A stretch of DNA of 64,000 nt, from assembly GCA_030065095.1 (NCBI GenBank), contig JASJDP010000002.1:62001-126000 (forward strand). Direction: 5' to 3'. Each line of letters begins with the position of its first letter. The first letter of the stretch is position 1. Below the pieces are notes generated by a model. That model worked only from the letters and a program-made list of their open reading frames with translations. It was not told the DNA's origin and searched no databases. The stretch comes from Rhodobacter sp. (lineage in GTDB: Bacteria > Pseudomonadota > Alphaproteobacteria > Rhodobacterales > Rhodobacteraceae). The translations under genes and the position numbers were made by a program. This document shows, one piece after another, positions 47,279-57,023 of the stretch.

Positions 47279-47417
47279 GCCGCCAGCCCCCGGTTGAAGG
47301 TGCGCGGCCCGTTCCGCCATCCCCGCAGCTTTGAGTTGCCCAAATGGCGCTTTCAGCCTAGGGTTTGCCCGGGAAAGATCCGTTCCGTCAAATTGGTTCG
47401 AAACGAAGGAGTTTTTC

Positions 47418-47972
47418 ATGTTCAGAGCTTTTGCGATCGCCTTGGCAGCGCTCGGCGCCAGCGTCGGAGGCGCCCAAGCTATCGAGATCAGCGATGGAGA
47501 TATCGTCGTTAAGCAGCTTTCGTCGGGAACGCGTCTCGGCTTCGAGCCCGTCAAGTTCCCCGATGAGGTGCGCGGCATAACCATTCGGATCGAGGGTCCG
47601 GAGAAATACGAGGCCATGGTCTTTTCCGGAAATCGCCTGCCCGAGGTCGAGTTGACCAAGTTCGGCAAGGTGACCGACGGCGAATATCACTACGAGATCA
47701 CCGGCGGCACCAGCGAAAGAACCTTGCGGAAAGAAAAGCTGAACAACGGCCGGGGAGAGGACGATCCATCGGTCTACCGTTTCGGCAGCTTCGCCTTGGG
47801 CGGCAAGATCTTCGTCAGACGCGGCGGAATCCTCGAATTCGAGCAGATGGTCGAGAAGGGCAGCGAAGAGACGATCCCGGGTAAGGAGGTCGACGACGTC
47901 GACGAAGGTTACGAAGAGCCGAAAGACCCCGGTGGCGAGCCCAAGGAAACCAACGACACGGACAAAGGCTGA
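47418..47972 (+). CDS. Periplasmic hypothetical protein, tandem paralogue B
   Basis: 184 residues with a Sec signal peptide (about 1-20, ending GGAQA). The core (VRGITIRIEGPEKYEAMVFS, then KFGKVTDGEYHYEITGGTSE) is homologous by eye to paralogue A. A strongly acidic tail of about 35 residues (EVDDVDEGYEEPKDPGGEPK) follows. ATG 47418 has AAGGAG nine bases upstream. The acidic tail could bind metal or stay disordered. Confidence 0.7.
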   Translation: MFRAFAIALAALGASVGGAQAIEISDGDIVVKQLSSGTRLGFEPVKFPDEVRGITIRIEGPEKYEAMVFSGNRLPEVELTKFGKVTDGEYHYEITGGTSERTLRKEKLNNGRGEDDPSVYRFGSFALGGKIFVRRGGILEFEQMVEKGSEETIPGKEVDDVDEGYEEPKDPGGEPKETNDTDKG

Positions 47973-48040
47973 GCCGGGACAACACAACCGCCTGCCCGGA
48001 TCGTGTCCGGGGCGGGTGGCCAGGTCGGACCGGGGTCGGG

Positions 48041-50560
48041 TCAGGCGGCACTTGTCGAAGCCGTGTCCACCCGGCGTAGCGACAGCTGTTTAAGCACCTC
48101 GCGTCGCTTCAGATAAGGCCGCGCGGGGGGGCCGTAAGCCTTGGTCAGCGGCTGGTCTCCCAGGCCCGGAACCGCGGCCTTGATTTCCCTCACGATCCGC
48201 TCGGGAAACATCTTCAGGGATTGCGGACCCGGATAGAAACTCTCGGTCGCGGCGCCATTGGCAAAGATCACCTGATGGCGGGCGAACATCAAATGGGTAT
48301 AGGTCACACGCTTCTTGCCCTGTGCAATCCGCACCGGACCCGCGATCTCGGCCAGATGCTTGGCGCGGGCGAGCGCCTCGTCCGCCATGCCGTGCGCGTC
48401 GCCCACCAGCATTGCGTGCTGAGGCGAGACCAGCAGCGACGCATAATTCCCCAGAACTCCCGCGGGGATCAGCACCGGTTTGTGGTCTGGCTGCGCCAGC
48501 AACTCTCGCGGCCCCAACATGCGCCGGCCGATCCACAGGATGTCCTCGGCGGGCCCGTCCAGCGTGGTCACCCGATCCCCGATCTTCAGGGTTTCGACCG
48601 GCACGTCGCCCCCGGGCGTGCGAATCAGCGTCCCGTCGGTAAAACACGGCACCCCTGCATCGTTCAGCGCCTGCGCGCCGGTCACCTCGGCCGGGGCGAC
48701 GCCCTGCAACACGACGCTTTCGCCGTTCGGAAAGGTCAGCAGCGCGTTGCCCGACCCATCGTCGCTGACCACCACATCCCACGCATCGACCGGGTTGCCG
48801 CCCGCGTCGGTTAACCCGCTGACGTCCAGCTGGTCGTTGAACGCGCCGTCGCCGTCGTCGTCGCCGGTGTCGAAATCGGTGATGACGTCGGCGCCCGAGC
48901 CGTCGGCCAGCACGAACACATCGCTGCCGCCGCCGCCGGTCATCGTGTCGTCGCCGGCGCCCCCGTCGATGGTGTCCTGGCCAATGCCCGCGTCGATCAC
49001 ATCTGCGCCGTCGCCGCCCGCAAGGCTGTCGGCATCGCCAGAGCTGGGATCTACGATTGAATCGAAGTAGATATCGCTTAGAAAGATCGCTTGTGTGCCG
49101 TTCAGTCCGTTGGAGTAGATCACCTCGATCGTCGCAACGGGCCCGGCGATCTCGACCAGTACCGAGCCGTTGGCGTCCTGCGGATCGTCAAGCGCCCCAC
49201 CAGCGGTAATTGTATTGCCCGCCACCGTGTCGTCGCCTGCGGGCGTCAGCGTCACAGCGACCGCCTGACCATCCTCGTCATAGGCGTTGACGGTGATGAC
49301 GTCCTGATGGTTCCCCGCGAAGAAATCGACGTCTTGGATTCGGAACGAGACGTTTTCGACCTCGTTCTGCATGCTGCTGCCGGCAGTGGCGGCAAAATCA
49401 ATGGTTGTCGTCGACGTTGCCGCGTCGCCGTCACCGTAGAGCCGCACCATCGAATTTGGATCAAAGCTCTCGCCGCTCGCGACATAGCCGGTATCCGACG
49501 TTTCTATGTTGAAGGTCGGAGTGTTGTTGCCATCGTCGGTGAAGGCGACGGAGACCTCGATATCACCGGTGACCTGCGTAAACCCGGCGGAAACATCTGC
49601 CCCATCGGCACCCTCGGCGCTCCAGTCGAGGAATTCGGTGCCGGCCGTCGGCGGGGTGGCGTCATTGCCTAGGATCGTATCGTTGCCGTCGCCGCCCAGC
49701 ACGGTATCGTTGCCGTCGCCGCCCTGCAGGCTGTCGTTATCCGCGCCGCCCTCGATCGAGTCGTCGCCCGCGCCACCGACGATCGTATCGTTGCCCGCTT
49801 CGCCGTAGATCGTGTCGTTGCCGTCGCCGCCAGAGATCCGGTCGAGCGATCCCGCCCCGGAAAAGTCGCCGTCGTCGCCATAGATCAGGTCGTCGCCGGT
49901 TCCGCCGTCGATGGCGTCGGTGCCGGTGCCGCCGAATACGGTGTCTGCGCCAAGACCGGCAGAGACATTGTCGTTGCCCGCGCCCGCCTCGACCCAGTTG
50001 TTGTTGCCGTCCGCCCCGCCGCCGAACCCGTCGTCGATCTGGTCGTTCTGCGGGTCGCCGGTATAGCTGGCGTTGATGACGTCATTCCCGGCAGTGCCCG
50101 ACACGATGTGATCGGGTGCGTCGTAGTCGGCATAGGTAAAGACGGGATCGCCCGCGCCGTTGTTCGGCGTCGTGTCGAAGGCCAGTGTCTGATAGATCCG
50201 CCCGGCGACAAGCTGCATCTCCGACAGCGTATAGTATCCGGTCAGCGGACCGGCATTGATCCGGAACGTCACGACTTGAAAGACGTCGCCGGTGACCGTG
50301 TCCTGCAGGGTCCAGCTTTCCTCGGCGTAGACCTGCGTACCGCTGCTCGAGGTTCCGTTCAGCTCGACATATGCGGTCGCGGTTTCGCCGCCCGACGCCG
50401 TCTCGTCCAGTGTCAGGCCATCAGAGCCCGCCTCGTTGTCGGTGATCGTCGCCTTGCCGAGCGCGTCGCCCGGTCCGGTCCAGGTCGCCGTGCCGTTGAC
50501 GGTCTGGCTGAGAATGAAATAGGGGTCGGCATTGTAGAAGCGGACGTTGTGATCAGGCAT
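48041..50560 (-). CDS. RTX calcium-binding protein with C-terminal Hint domain
   Basis: 839 residues. Residues about 150-300 and 510-570 hold GGxGxDxUx nonapeptides ([34 protein letters not shown]), which form calcium-loaded beta-rolls. Between them is a beta-rich domain. A Hint_2-type domain occupies about 639-780, beginning at Cys639 ([19 protein letters not shown]) with [13 protein letters not shown] proteins normally leave by type I secretion, but the usual C-terminal secretion signal position is occupied by Hint here. ATG 50560 opens with [17 protein letters not shown]. Confidence 0.85.
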   Translation of the reverse strand: MPDHNVRFYNADPYFILSQTVNGTATWTGPGDALGKATITDNEAGSDGLTLDETASGGETATAYVELNGTSSSGTQVYAEESWTLQDTVTGDVFQVVTFRINAGPLTGYYTLSEMQLVAGRIYQTLAFDTTPNNGAGDPVFTYADYDAPDHIVSGTAGNDVINASYTGDPQNDQIDDGFGGGADGNNNWVEAGAGNDNVSAGLGADTVFGGTGTDAIDGGTGDDLIYGDDGDFSGAGSLDRISGGDGNDTIYGEAGNDTIVGGAGDDSIEGGADNDSLQGGDGNDTVLGGDGNDTILGNDATPPTAGTEFLDWSAEGADGADVSAGFTQVTGDIEVSVAFTDDGNNTPTFNIETSDTGYVASGESFDPNSMVRLYGDGDAATSTTTIDFAATAGSSMQNEVENVSFRIQDVDFFAGNHQDVITVNAYDEDGQAVAVTLTPAGDDTVAGNTITAGGALDDPQDANGSVLVEIAGPVATIEVIYSNGLNGTQAIFLSDIYFDSIVDPSSGDADSLAGGDGADVIDAGIGQDTIDGGAGDDTMTGGGGSDVFVLADGSGADVITDFDTGDDDGDGAFNDQLDVSGLTDAGGNPVDAWDVVVSDDGSGNALLTFPNGESVVLQGVAPAEVTGAQALNDAGVPCFTDGTLIRTPGGDVPVETLKIGDRVTTLDGPAEDILWIGRRMLGPRELLAQPDHKPVLIPAGVLGNYASLLVSPQHAMLVGDAHGMADEALARAKHLAEIAGPVRIAQGKKRVTYTHLMFARHQVIFANGAATESFYPGPQSLKMFPERIVREIKAAVPGLGDQPLTKAYGPPARPYLKRREVLKQLSLRRVDTASTSAA

Positions 50561-51013
50561 TGCGCACCTCGCAGATCAACGCCGTGCGATGGCTGCGCGT
50601 CAGCCAGACGGTCAGCCGGAGCCGCGAAGACGTGCCGCGCTTGCTGACGTTCTGTCTGATCTGCCCTTCCAACATACCCCTGGCCTACGTTCCCGCGGGA
50701 TTGTTCTGGTCGAGGAAACGGTCGGGCAGAGGGAAACAATTGGGTAGTTTTTAGGTAATTGATCCGCAAATTATAGGCGAATTCAGCGCGCTGCCCTGAA
50801 ATTGTCCAAAATACCCGGCTGATCGGAGGGCTATCCCCTGAATGTTTCCGGATCGCAGCCGTCGTCGCCATGAGGTTGCCGCGCCGCTTGGCCGCGAGCG
50901 TTTCCGGTCAAGGATCAATCCGGCGGGAACGGCCCTCCGGCGACCGGCGCGCCGATCTTGGTTGGCCTGATTGCGGATGGTTGCGGGTGCCCTGGTTCAG
51001 ACCGTTGCGGGGA
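50561..51013. promoter_or_regulatory. 453-bp region upstream of the RTX gene
   Basis: No gene is convincing. On the minus strand a perfect TATAAT (50770-50775) lies about 210 bases upstream of the RTX ATG, without a good TTGACA at the expected distance. The stretch 50735-50790 is AT-rich compared with its surroundings, as expected for a promoter. A long structured leader is possible. 50870-51013 is GC-rich and unassigned. Confidence 0.35.
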
Positions 51014-52201
51014 TCAGTTCAGGTATGGCACCGGATCGGCGCTTTCAAAGCCTTCGCGCACCTCGAAATGCAGAAAGCTCGGGCTTGTCTCGCGCACCTC
51101 GGCGATGGTCTGGCCCCGGGTCACGGTCGCACCCTTCTCGAATTTCACGTCGTCGATATTCGCATAGACCGTCAGCAGGTTGCCGGGATGCCGCAGGACC
51201 AGGATCGGCACCTGGTCCGTGTCGCGCGTGATCGCGGCCACGGTCCCGTCCGCTGCCGCCCGCACCGCCGTGCCCGGCGTCGCGGCGATGTCGATGCCGT
51301 CGTTCGTGCCCTTCTCGTAGCCCCGGATGATGCTGCCCGTCACGGGCATCATCAGCCGCGAAATGCCGGACGCCTCGGTCCGGTCCGCGCCCAGGTTCGG
51401 CGAAGGCGGCGCCACGCTGGCCACGGTCACGTCTTCTTCGTCCGGAAGCGGTTTCGACGCGCTCGGCGGCTCCGGTGCCACGCTGCCTTCGCCGGGTTCC
51501 GGCGTCGCCGGCTCGGGCTCGAGGCCGGCTGTGTCCACCGCGTCGGCCGCCACCGGGATCAGCAGGAACTGTCCCTCGCGGACGGTCAGGTCGGGGCCGA
51601 GACCGTTCCAGTCGGCCAGCGATCGCACCGAGACGTTGTAGAGCCGCGAGATCGAATAGGCGGTCTCGCCCCGCTCCACCTTGTGGCGGATCGGTTCGCG
51701 TCCGGTCTGGGCGGGCGGGGTGCGGCTTGCGGTCGGCTGAGGCGTCTCGCGCTCTGCCCGGTCCAGCGCGCTGTCCGCAAGCGACGCGATGTCGATCTCT
51801 TCGGCGGGCCGGATCGGCCCGGTTCCATCCGCCCCCGTCGCCGGTGACGGCTCGCTCACGCGGGCGGGCAGGGCAACCACCTCGCCGCGGCGCAGGGTCG
51901 CCTCCATCGGGATGCCGTTGTAGCGGGCCAGCTCGTCCGCATCGACGCCGACCCTGGCGGCAACATCGGCGATCTTGTCGCCGCGCCGTGCCACCGCAAC
52001 CTGGTAGTTCGGGTACGAGATGATCCCGCGGTCATCGGGGTCGGGGCGTTTCTCGGTGGGCTGACGAACCGCATCGGTGGTGTCGAATCCGCCGCCAATA
52101 TCGCGCAAGTCCAGATCGAAACCATCCGAGCACGCGCTCAGAAGCAGCAGGCCGACGCCCAGCATCAGACCATAGCTCGTCCGTCGGCGGAAATCTGCCA
52201 T
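51014..52201 (-). CDS. nlpD: LysM / degenerate LytM lipoprotein, NlpD-like amidase activator
   Basis: 395 residues. Lipobox LLLLSACSD sets a lipidated Cys. Two LysM-type modules bind peptidoglycan (one near 65-105, the other HKVERGETAYSISRLYNVSV near 185-230). The C-terminal LytM/M23 domain has NDGIDIAATPGTAVRAAADG and FLHFEVREG. The first zinc His of active M23 enzymes is Asn and the HxH is FLH, exactly as in NlpD, so it should activate amidases rather than cut. ATG 52201 gives the lipoprotein signal. Confidence 0.85.
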   Translation of the reverse strand: MADFRRRTSYGLMLGVGLLLLSACSDGFDLDLRDIGGGFDTTDAVRQPTEKRPDPDDRGIISYPNYQVAVARRGDKIADVAARVGVDADELARYNGIPMEATLRRGEVVALPARVSEPSPATGADGTGPIRPAEEIDIASLADSALDRAERETPQPTASRTPPAQTGREPIRHKVERGETAYSISRLYNVSVRSLADWNGLGPDLTVREGQFLLIPVAADAVDTAGLEPEPATPEPGEGSVAPEPPSASKPLPDEEDVTVASVAPPSPNLGADRTEASGISRLMMPVTGSIIRGYEKGTNDGIDIAATPGTAVRAAADGTVAAITRDTDQVPILVLRHPGNLLTVYANIDDVKFEKGATVTRGQTIAEVRETSPSFLHFEVREGFESADPVPYLN

Positions 52202-52244
52202 CGCTCGCCCTCTTCGCCGCCCCTTGTTTGCCGGGGCCTCGGCG

Positions 52245-52886
52245 TCAGTCCTGTCCAAGCCCCTCGACGAGGGGCACAAAACGCACCGGCCGCAACTCTT
52301 CATAGTCAAAGCCATCGGGGGTTTTCACCACCTTTATCAGGCTTTGCACCGCATCCGACTGGCCAACCGGCAAAACCATGATACCGCCATCCCTGAGTTG
52401 CGCCAAGAGCGGACCTGGCGGATCCTCGGCCGCTGCCGTCACGATGATGCGATCAAACGGCGCCTGGTCCGGCAATCCGTGGCTGCCGTCGCCGGTGATC
52501 GCGGTGATGTTGACAAGTCCCAGCCGGTCAAAGACGGCGCGCGCCTCGCGCACCAGCCGCCTGTGGCGATCGACGGTATAGACCCGGCGCGCCAGCTGGC
52601 TGAGGATGGCGGCCTGATACCCCGACCCGGTGCCGACCTCGAGAACCTTGTCGCGCGGCCGGACGTCCAGCGCCTGGGTCATCAACCCCACGACGGCGGG
52701 CTGGCTGATCGTCTGGCCGCAGGCGATGGGCAGCGGCATGTCCTCGTAGGCGCGCGCGGAAAACAGCCCCCGGACGAACTCGCCGCGGTCGATCTTTTCC
52801 ATCGCCTCCAGCACGCGTTTGTCGGTAACCCCCTTCGAGCGCAGCGCGAAGAGAAACTGCATCTTGCCTTCGGCGTCCATGGTCAT
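52245..52886 (-). CDS. pcm: Protein-L-isoaspartate O-methyltransferase
   Basis: 213 residues. Conserved motifs are [17 protein letters not shown] (substrate site) and [19 protein letters not shown] (SAM site). It repairs isomerised Asp/Asn residues in aged proteins. ATG 52886 is used; ATG 52880 follows two codons later. It lies 16 bases downstream of surE, the usual pairing. Confidence 0.93.
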   Translation of the reverse strand: MTMDAEGKMQFLFALRSKGVTDKRVLEAMEKIDRGEFVRGLFSARAYEDMPLPIACGQTISQPAVVGLMTQALDVRPRDKVLEVGTGSGYQAAILSQLARRVYTVDRHRRLVREARAVFDRLGLVNITAITGDGSHGLPDQAPFDRIIVTAAAEDPPGPLLAQLRDGGIMVLPVGQSDAVQSLIKVVKTPDGFDYEELRPVRFVPLVEGLGQD

Positions 52887-52902
52887 CGGCGCGCCTTCGA
52901 AG

Positions 52903-53691
52903 TCATTCCAGCCGGTCGCTCAGGGATTGCAGCACCTCATGCGCGGTGAAATCGGCCCGCATCGGCGTGACAGAGATATGGCCGTCGATATTGGCCCGGG
53001 CGTCAGTGCCCGGAGCGGTTTCGATCTGCTGCGGGCTGCTCGAGATCCACATGAACCGGCGGCGGTTCGGGGCGGTGTAGGGTATGACGGTGTGCGCGCC
53101 GTCCTTGCGGTAACCTTGCGCGGTCACACGCATCCCCAGGACATCGGCGCCGGGAACAGGCGGAAAGTTGACGTTGTAGAACATCCTGTAGCCGTCGCGG
53201 GCATCCCAGATACCCTTGCCGAGCAGAGCCTGGACGATGGCGGTGCCGTGTTGTGCGGCGGCCTCGAACTGGTTCGGCTCGTTGAAGTTCCGCGGGCCGA
53301 GGAATTGCGACAGCGCGATGGCCGGAAAGCCCTGAAGCGCGGCTTCCATCGCGGCGCCCAGAGTCCCCGAATAGGCTGCGTTCTCGGCGGAGTTGTTGCC
53401 GCGATTGACGCCTGACAGAACGAGGTCGGGAGGCGCGTCCTTCAGAATGTCGTGAACCCCCGCCAGGACGCAGTCGGCCGGCGAGCCCTCGGCGGCGAAG
53501 CGCCTCGGCCCGAGCTCGGCAATCATGGTCGGCCGGGCGTGGCTGGTGGCGTGGCTGACGCCGGATTGCTCGAAGGCCGGGGCGACGGTCCAGACCTCGC
53601 CCTCCGGTCCGGCGACCGATTCGGCGATGGTATGCAGGACCTGCAGGCCTTCGGCGTTGATGCCGTCGTCATTGGTGATCAGGATGCGCAT
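52903..53691 (-). CDS. surE: 5'/3'-nucleotidase SurE
   Basis: 262 residues. The N-terminal metal site [16 protein letters not shown] and the block [20 protein letters not shown] with the GTLGAAMEA loop are diagnostic of SurE. It dephosphorylates nucleoside monophosphates and short polyphosphates during stress. ATG 53691 begins directly at the conserved [13 protein letters not shown] 53715 would add eight residues. Confidence 0.95.
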   Translation of the reverse strand: MRILITNDDGINAEGLQVLHTIAESVAGPEGEVWTVAPAFEQSGVSHATSHARPTMIAELGPRRFAAEGSPADCVLAGVHDILKDAPPDLVLSGVNRGNNSAENAAYSGTLGAAMEAALQGFPAIALSQFLGPRNFNEPNQFEAAAQHGTAIVQALLGKGIWDARDGYRMFYNVNFPPVPGADVLGMRVTAQGYRKDGAHTVIPYTAPNRRRFMWISSSPQQIETAPGTDARANIDGHISVTPMRADFTAHEVLQSLSDRLE

Positions 53692-53751
53692 GCCCGTGCC
53701 CCGTTTGTTTGCCACTCCTTAGAAGAGCGGCGATTGGGCGGCAAGCGGAGG

Positions 53752-53774
53752 ACGATTTTTCGTCGAAAAATCGT
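53752..53774 (-). terminator. Perfect ACGATTTTTC hairpin after the polyamine operon
   Basis: ACGATTTTTC (53752-53761) and GAAAAATCGT (53765-53774) form a ten-base perfect stem with a GTC loop, five bases beyond the stop of the glutamine-synthetase homologue. A related, one-mismatch copy is at 55953-55975. It probably defines the operon's 3' end. Confidence 0.55.
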
Positions 53775-53779
53775 GCACG

Positions 53780-55114
53780 TCAGAGGCGACCGAGATACAT
53801 GCGGTATTCGACCGGTGTGATCTCGGCGGTAAGCTTGGCGATTTCGTCGTATTTCAGCGTGGCATAGATGTCGCGGAACTTCTGACCCATCAGGTCCGCG
53901 GCAAAGCGCGACGCCGCGTAGCGGTCGACCGCCGCCCGCCAGTCATGCGCAAGCGGCGGAGCAGGGGCGGCGTCGCCGCCGTCGAGCGGCGGGGGTAGGT
54001 CGGGGCGGGTGTCGAGCCCGTGTAGAATGCCGCCCAGGATCGCGGCGACGGCCAGATAGGGGTTCACGTCCGCCCCGCCGATCCGGTGTTCGAGCCGCGC
54101 CGCCGGGCCTTTGGTCTCCGGCAGCCGTACGGCCGCGCCGCGGTGGTCGAGGCCCCAGTCGGGACGGTTCGGAGAAAAGCTGCCGGGACCGAAACGGCGG
54201 AAGGAATTCAGATGCGGCGCAAAGAGCGCGTGCGCCTCGGCCATTGTGTCGAGCAGACCGGCGACGGCATGACGCAGCGGGCCCGCGACGCCGTCATCGG
54301 CCGAAAAGATGTTGCCGTCTTCCCCGTTGACGCTGACATGGACATGCATGCCGTTGCCCGGGTGATCCGCATAGGGTTTCGCCATGAATGTCGCCGACAG
54401 GGCGTGGTTCCGGGCAACGCCGCGCACCAGGCGGCGAAAGATCAGGGCGGTGTCGGCGGCGGCCACCACGTCATCGGTGTGGTGGAAATTGATCTCGTAC
54501 TGGCCGGGCCCGTATTCGGCGATCAGCGAGTCGGTCGGCAGACCCTGAATATCGCAGGCGTCGCGAATGTCGCGCAACAGCGCCTCGCTGCGGTCGAGCA
54601 CGTTCAGCTCGTAGTTTTGCGCCTCGGGGGCGAATTCCGGCGGTTGCGGCGGCTCGTCTGGATTGGCGCGTGGCTGAACGATGTAGAATTCCAGCTCTGT
54701 CGCCGTGACCGGTGTCAGGCCCCGGGATTTGTAGCGGCCGGCGATCCGGGACAGGACGCCACGGGTCGACAGACCATCGAAACGCGGGTCTTGCGCCTGC
54801 ATCTCGACCTGTACCTGAGCAACGCGGCCGGGCATCCATGGCACGGGTTTCAGCGTACCCGGAACCGGCGTGATCACCCCGTCGGGGTCGCCCGCGACGA
54901 TGCCCAGGCCGGTTTCGGGCAATTCCTCGCCGATGATGTTCGGCGCATAGGTCGAAATCGGCAGCCGGACCTGGCCCCGGGTCAGCTTTTCCGCGTCGGT
55001 CCCCGGCAGCCACTTGCCGCGCAGAATCGCGTTGACGTCGCACAAGAGCAGTTCGATGCGGTCGGGTTCGCCATGTTCGGTCGTGTAGGCGGCAAATTCG
55101 TCGCGGAAACTCAT
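53780..55114 (-). CDS. Glutamine-synthetase family, probable gamma-glutamylpolyamine synthetase
   Basis: 444 residues of the GS catalytic fold. Visible elements are VTATELEFYIVQP (metal Glu), YGPGQYEINFHHTDDV, HVHVSVNGEDGNIFSADDG (His of the n2 site) and RRFGPGSFSPNRPDWGLDHR (ATP/Arg). It lies at the end of potFGHI, so the substrate is most likely putrescine or another imported polyamine, as for PuuA. ATG 55114 overlaps the permease stop (ATGA). A plain assimilatory GS is unlikely given length and context. Confidence 0.8.
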   Translation of the reverse strand: MSFRDEFAAYTTEHGEPDRIELLLCDVNAILRGKWLPGTDAEKLTRGQVRLPISTYAPNIIGEELPETGLGIVAGDPDGVITPVPGTLKPVPWMPGRVAQVQVEMQAQDPRFDGLSTRGVLSRIAGRYKSRGLTPVTATELEFYIVQPRANPDEPPQPPEFAPEAQNYELNVLDRSEALLRDIRDACDIQGLPTDSLIAEYGPGQYEINFHHTDDVVAAADTALIFRRLVRGVARNHALSATFMAKPYADHPGNGMHVHVSVNGEDGNIFSADDGVAGPLRHAVAGLLDTMAEAHALFAPHLNSFRRFGPGSFSPNRPDWGLDHRGAAVRLPETKGPAARLEHRIGGADVNPYLAVAAILGGILHGLDTRPDLPPPLDGGDAAPAPPLAHDWRAAVDRYAASRFAADLMGQKFRDIYATLKYDEIAKLTAEITPVEYRMYLGRL

Positions 55115-55932
55115 GCCACCGCCTTGATCGCGGCCTGCTCGTCGCGCTGGCGCCGGATGATGGCGCGTTTCGATACCAGCGAGGCGGTGATCACACCGAC
55201 CGCGACGATGGCGATCAGAAGCGTCGAAAGCGCGTTGATCTCGGGGCTGACGCCAAGGCGGACGGCCGAGAAGATCTTGATCGGCAGCGTCGTGGCCGAC
55301 GGGCCGGAGGTGAAGGATGCGATAACCAGGTCGTCGAGCGACAGCGTGAAGGCCAGAAGCCAGCCGGAGATGACGGCGGGCGCGATGATCGGCAGTGTCA
55401 CCAGGCGGAAGGCGTCGAAGGGCGTGCAGCCGAGGTCGAGCGCAGCCTCTTCCAAGCTGCGGTCGAAGGTGACGAGGCGGGACGAGACGACGACCGAGAC
55501 ATAGCACATCGAGAATGTGGTATGGGCCAGCACGATAGTCAGGATCCCGCGATCGAGGCCGATGCCGATGAAGAGAAGCAAAAGCGAGAGCCCGGTGATG
55601 ACCTCCGGCATGACGAGCGGCGCATAGATCATGCCCGAAAACAGCGTGCGTCCCAGAAACCGCCCGCCGCGGATCAGCACATAGGCGGCCATCGTGCCCA
55701 GTACTGTCGCGATGGTCGACGAGAACACGGCCACCTTGAGCGTGACCCAGGCGGCATCGAGAAAGGCCTCGTTGCGAAAAAGCTCGCCATACCATTTGGT
55801 CGAGAATCCCGACCAGACGGTGACGAGGCGGCCGCCGTTGAAGCTGTAGATGATCAGGATGAGCATCGGCAGATAGAGAAAGGCGAAGCCGAGCGTCAGC
55901 GCGGTGGCGTTGAACCAGGAAAAACGTCTCAT
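55111..55932 (-). CDS. potI: Polyamine ABC transporter permease, PotI/PotC type
   Basis: 273 residues with six predicted helices. The EAA loop is SLEEAALDLGCTPFDAFRLV, with TLPIIAPAVISGW after it. It pairs with the PotH-like permease to form the channel. Its TGA overlaps the synthetase ATG, coupling import with glutamylation. ATG 55932 begins MRRFSWFNATALTLGF. Confidence 0.9.
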   Translation of the reverse strand: MRRFSWFNATALTLGFAFLYLPMLILIIYSFNGGRLVTVWSGFSTKWYGELFRNEAFLDAAWVTLKVAVFSSTIATVLGTMAAYVLIRGGRFLGRTLFSGMIYAPLVMPEVITGLSLLLLFIGIGLDRGILTIVLAHTTFSMCYVSVVVSSRLVTFDRSLEEAALDLGCTPFDAFRLVTLPIIAPAVISGWLLAFTLSLDDLVIASFTSGPSATTLPIKIFSAVRLGVSPEINALSTLLIAIVAVGVITASLVSKRAIIRRQRDEQAAIKAVA

Positions 55933-55952
55933 CGCCGACCCCGTCCGTGGCC

Positions 55953-55975
55953 ACGAAGTTTCGCCGAAAATTCGT
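55953..55975 (-). repeat. ACGAA-type hairpin between potH and potI
   Basis: ACGAAGTTTC (55953-55962) pairs with GAAAATTCGT (55966-55975) around GCC with one mismatch, ten bases after the potH stop. It is clearly related to the 53752-53774 hairpin, so these may be copies of one dispersed intergenic element. Confidence 0.45.
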
Positions 55976-55984
55976 TGCGTGCCG

Positions 55985-56878
55985 TCATTTGCCCTCGGCC
56001 TCGCGCTGCCGTTGCTCGTTGCGCTGGAACAGGATGATCGGGATCACCAGGATCAGAAGCAGGATCACGGCGACGGCCGAGGCGACGGGCCAGTCGCGGT
56101 TCGAAAAGAACTCTTCCCACAGCACCTTGCCGATCATCAGGGTTTGCGAGCCGCCGAGAAGCGAGGGGATGACAAATTCGCCGATGGTGGGAATGAAGAC
56201 CAGGAAACAGCCCGCGATGATGCCGGATTTCGACAGCGGCACGGTGACCAGCCAGAAGGCCGAGAGGCGCGAGCAGCCGAGGTCCTCGGCGGCTTCGAGC
56301 AGGGACGCGTCCATCCGTTCCAGCGTGGCATAGATCGGCAGGATCATGAACGGCAGGTAGGTGTAGACGATGCCGATATAGACGGCCGTGTTGGTGTTGA
56401 GGATCGTCAGCGGCTCCGAGATCACGCCGAGGCCGACAAGAAGCTGGTTGAGGTAACCTTCCTGGCTGAGGATCCCCATCCAGGAATAGACGCGGATCAG
56501 AAAGCTGGTCCAGAACGGCAGGATTACGAGCATCAGGAGCGTCGGGCGCCACGCCTCGTCGGCGCGGGCCATGCCGTAGGCGATGGGGTAGCCCACAAGT
56601 AAGGTGAGAAACGTCGAGACGACGGCGATCTGCAGGCTGGAGAGATAGGCCTTCCAATAAAGATCGTCGGTGGTCAGGAAGGTGAAGTTTTCCAGATCGA
56701 GCGCGGCCAGAAAGGCGCGGAAACCGGCCCAGCCCTCGGAGAGGTCGAGGGTCGGGGTATAGGGCGGGATCGCCAACTCGGTGTCGGAAAGCGAGATCTT
56801 CAGGACGATCAGAAACGGGACCAGAAAGAGCGCGAGCAGCCAGAAATAGGGAACCGCAATGACCAGGGCGCGGCGCAT
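55985..56878 (-). CDS. potH: Polyamine ABC transporter permease, PotH/PotB type
   Basis: 297 residues with six helices. The EAA loop LLEAAEDLGCSRLSAFWLVT with VPLSKSGIIAGCF is intact. ATG 56878 (MRRALVIAVPYFWLLALF) begins with the first helix; the frame is open upstream into a GC-rich leader that is unlikely to be coding. It lies between the ATPase gene and potI in one minus-strand operon. Confidence 0.9.
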   Translation of the reverse strand: MRRALVIAVPYFWLLALFLVPFLIVLKISLSDTELAIPPYTPTLDLSEGWAGFRAFLAALDLENFTFLTTDDLYWKAYLSSLQIAVVSTFLTLLVGYPIAYGMARADEAWRPTLLMLVILPFWTSFLIRVYSWMGILSQEGYLNQLLVGLGVISEPLTILNTNTAVYIGIVYTYLPFMILPIYATLERMDASLLEAAEDLGCSRLSAFWLVTVPLSKSGIIAGCFLVFIPTIGEFVIPSLLGGSQTLMIGKVLWEEFFSNRDWPVASAVAVILLLILVIPIILFQRNEQRQREAEGK

Positions 56879-57023
56879 CAGGCGGTCCGTCCCGGGCACG
56901 TGTCCCCATCGAGACGCATATCCACGTAGTCGGAATGGAACGCGATTGCGTTTGCAGTTTGCGCCGATACGGTGCGGTTTTGCGCCGGCGGGCAAGCAAT
57001 ATGTACGGCGGCGCCCGGCATCC

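Noticed and set aside
48041-50560. Repetitive DNA that might be read as a CRISPR or tandem repeat
   Set aside because: The repeats are imperfect nine-codon RTX motifs in a continuous coding frame.
50870-51847. 325-codon plus-strand frame starting at 50870
   Set aside because: It is mostly antisense to the NlpD-like gene with Arg/Ala/Gly bias and no homology features.
51014-52201. Active M23 endopeptidase
   Set aside because: Key zinc ligands are replaced (NDGID and FLHFE), matching the non-catalytic NlpD class.
53780-55954. A 724-codon continuous minus-strand frame
   Set aside because: Only the last 444 codons are the glutamine-synthetase homologue; the first part is an out-of-frame shadow of the permease gene.
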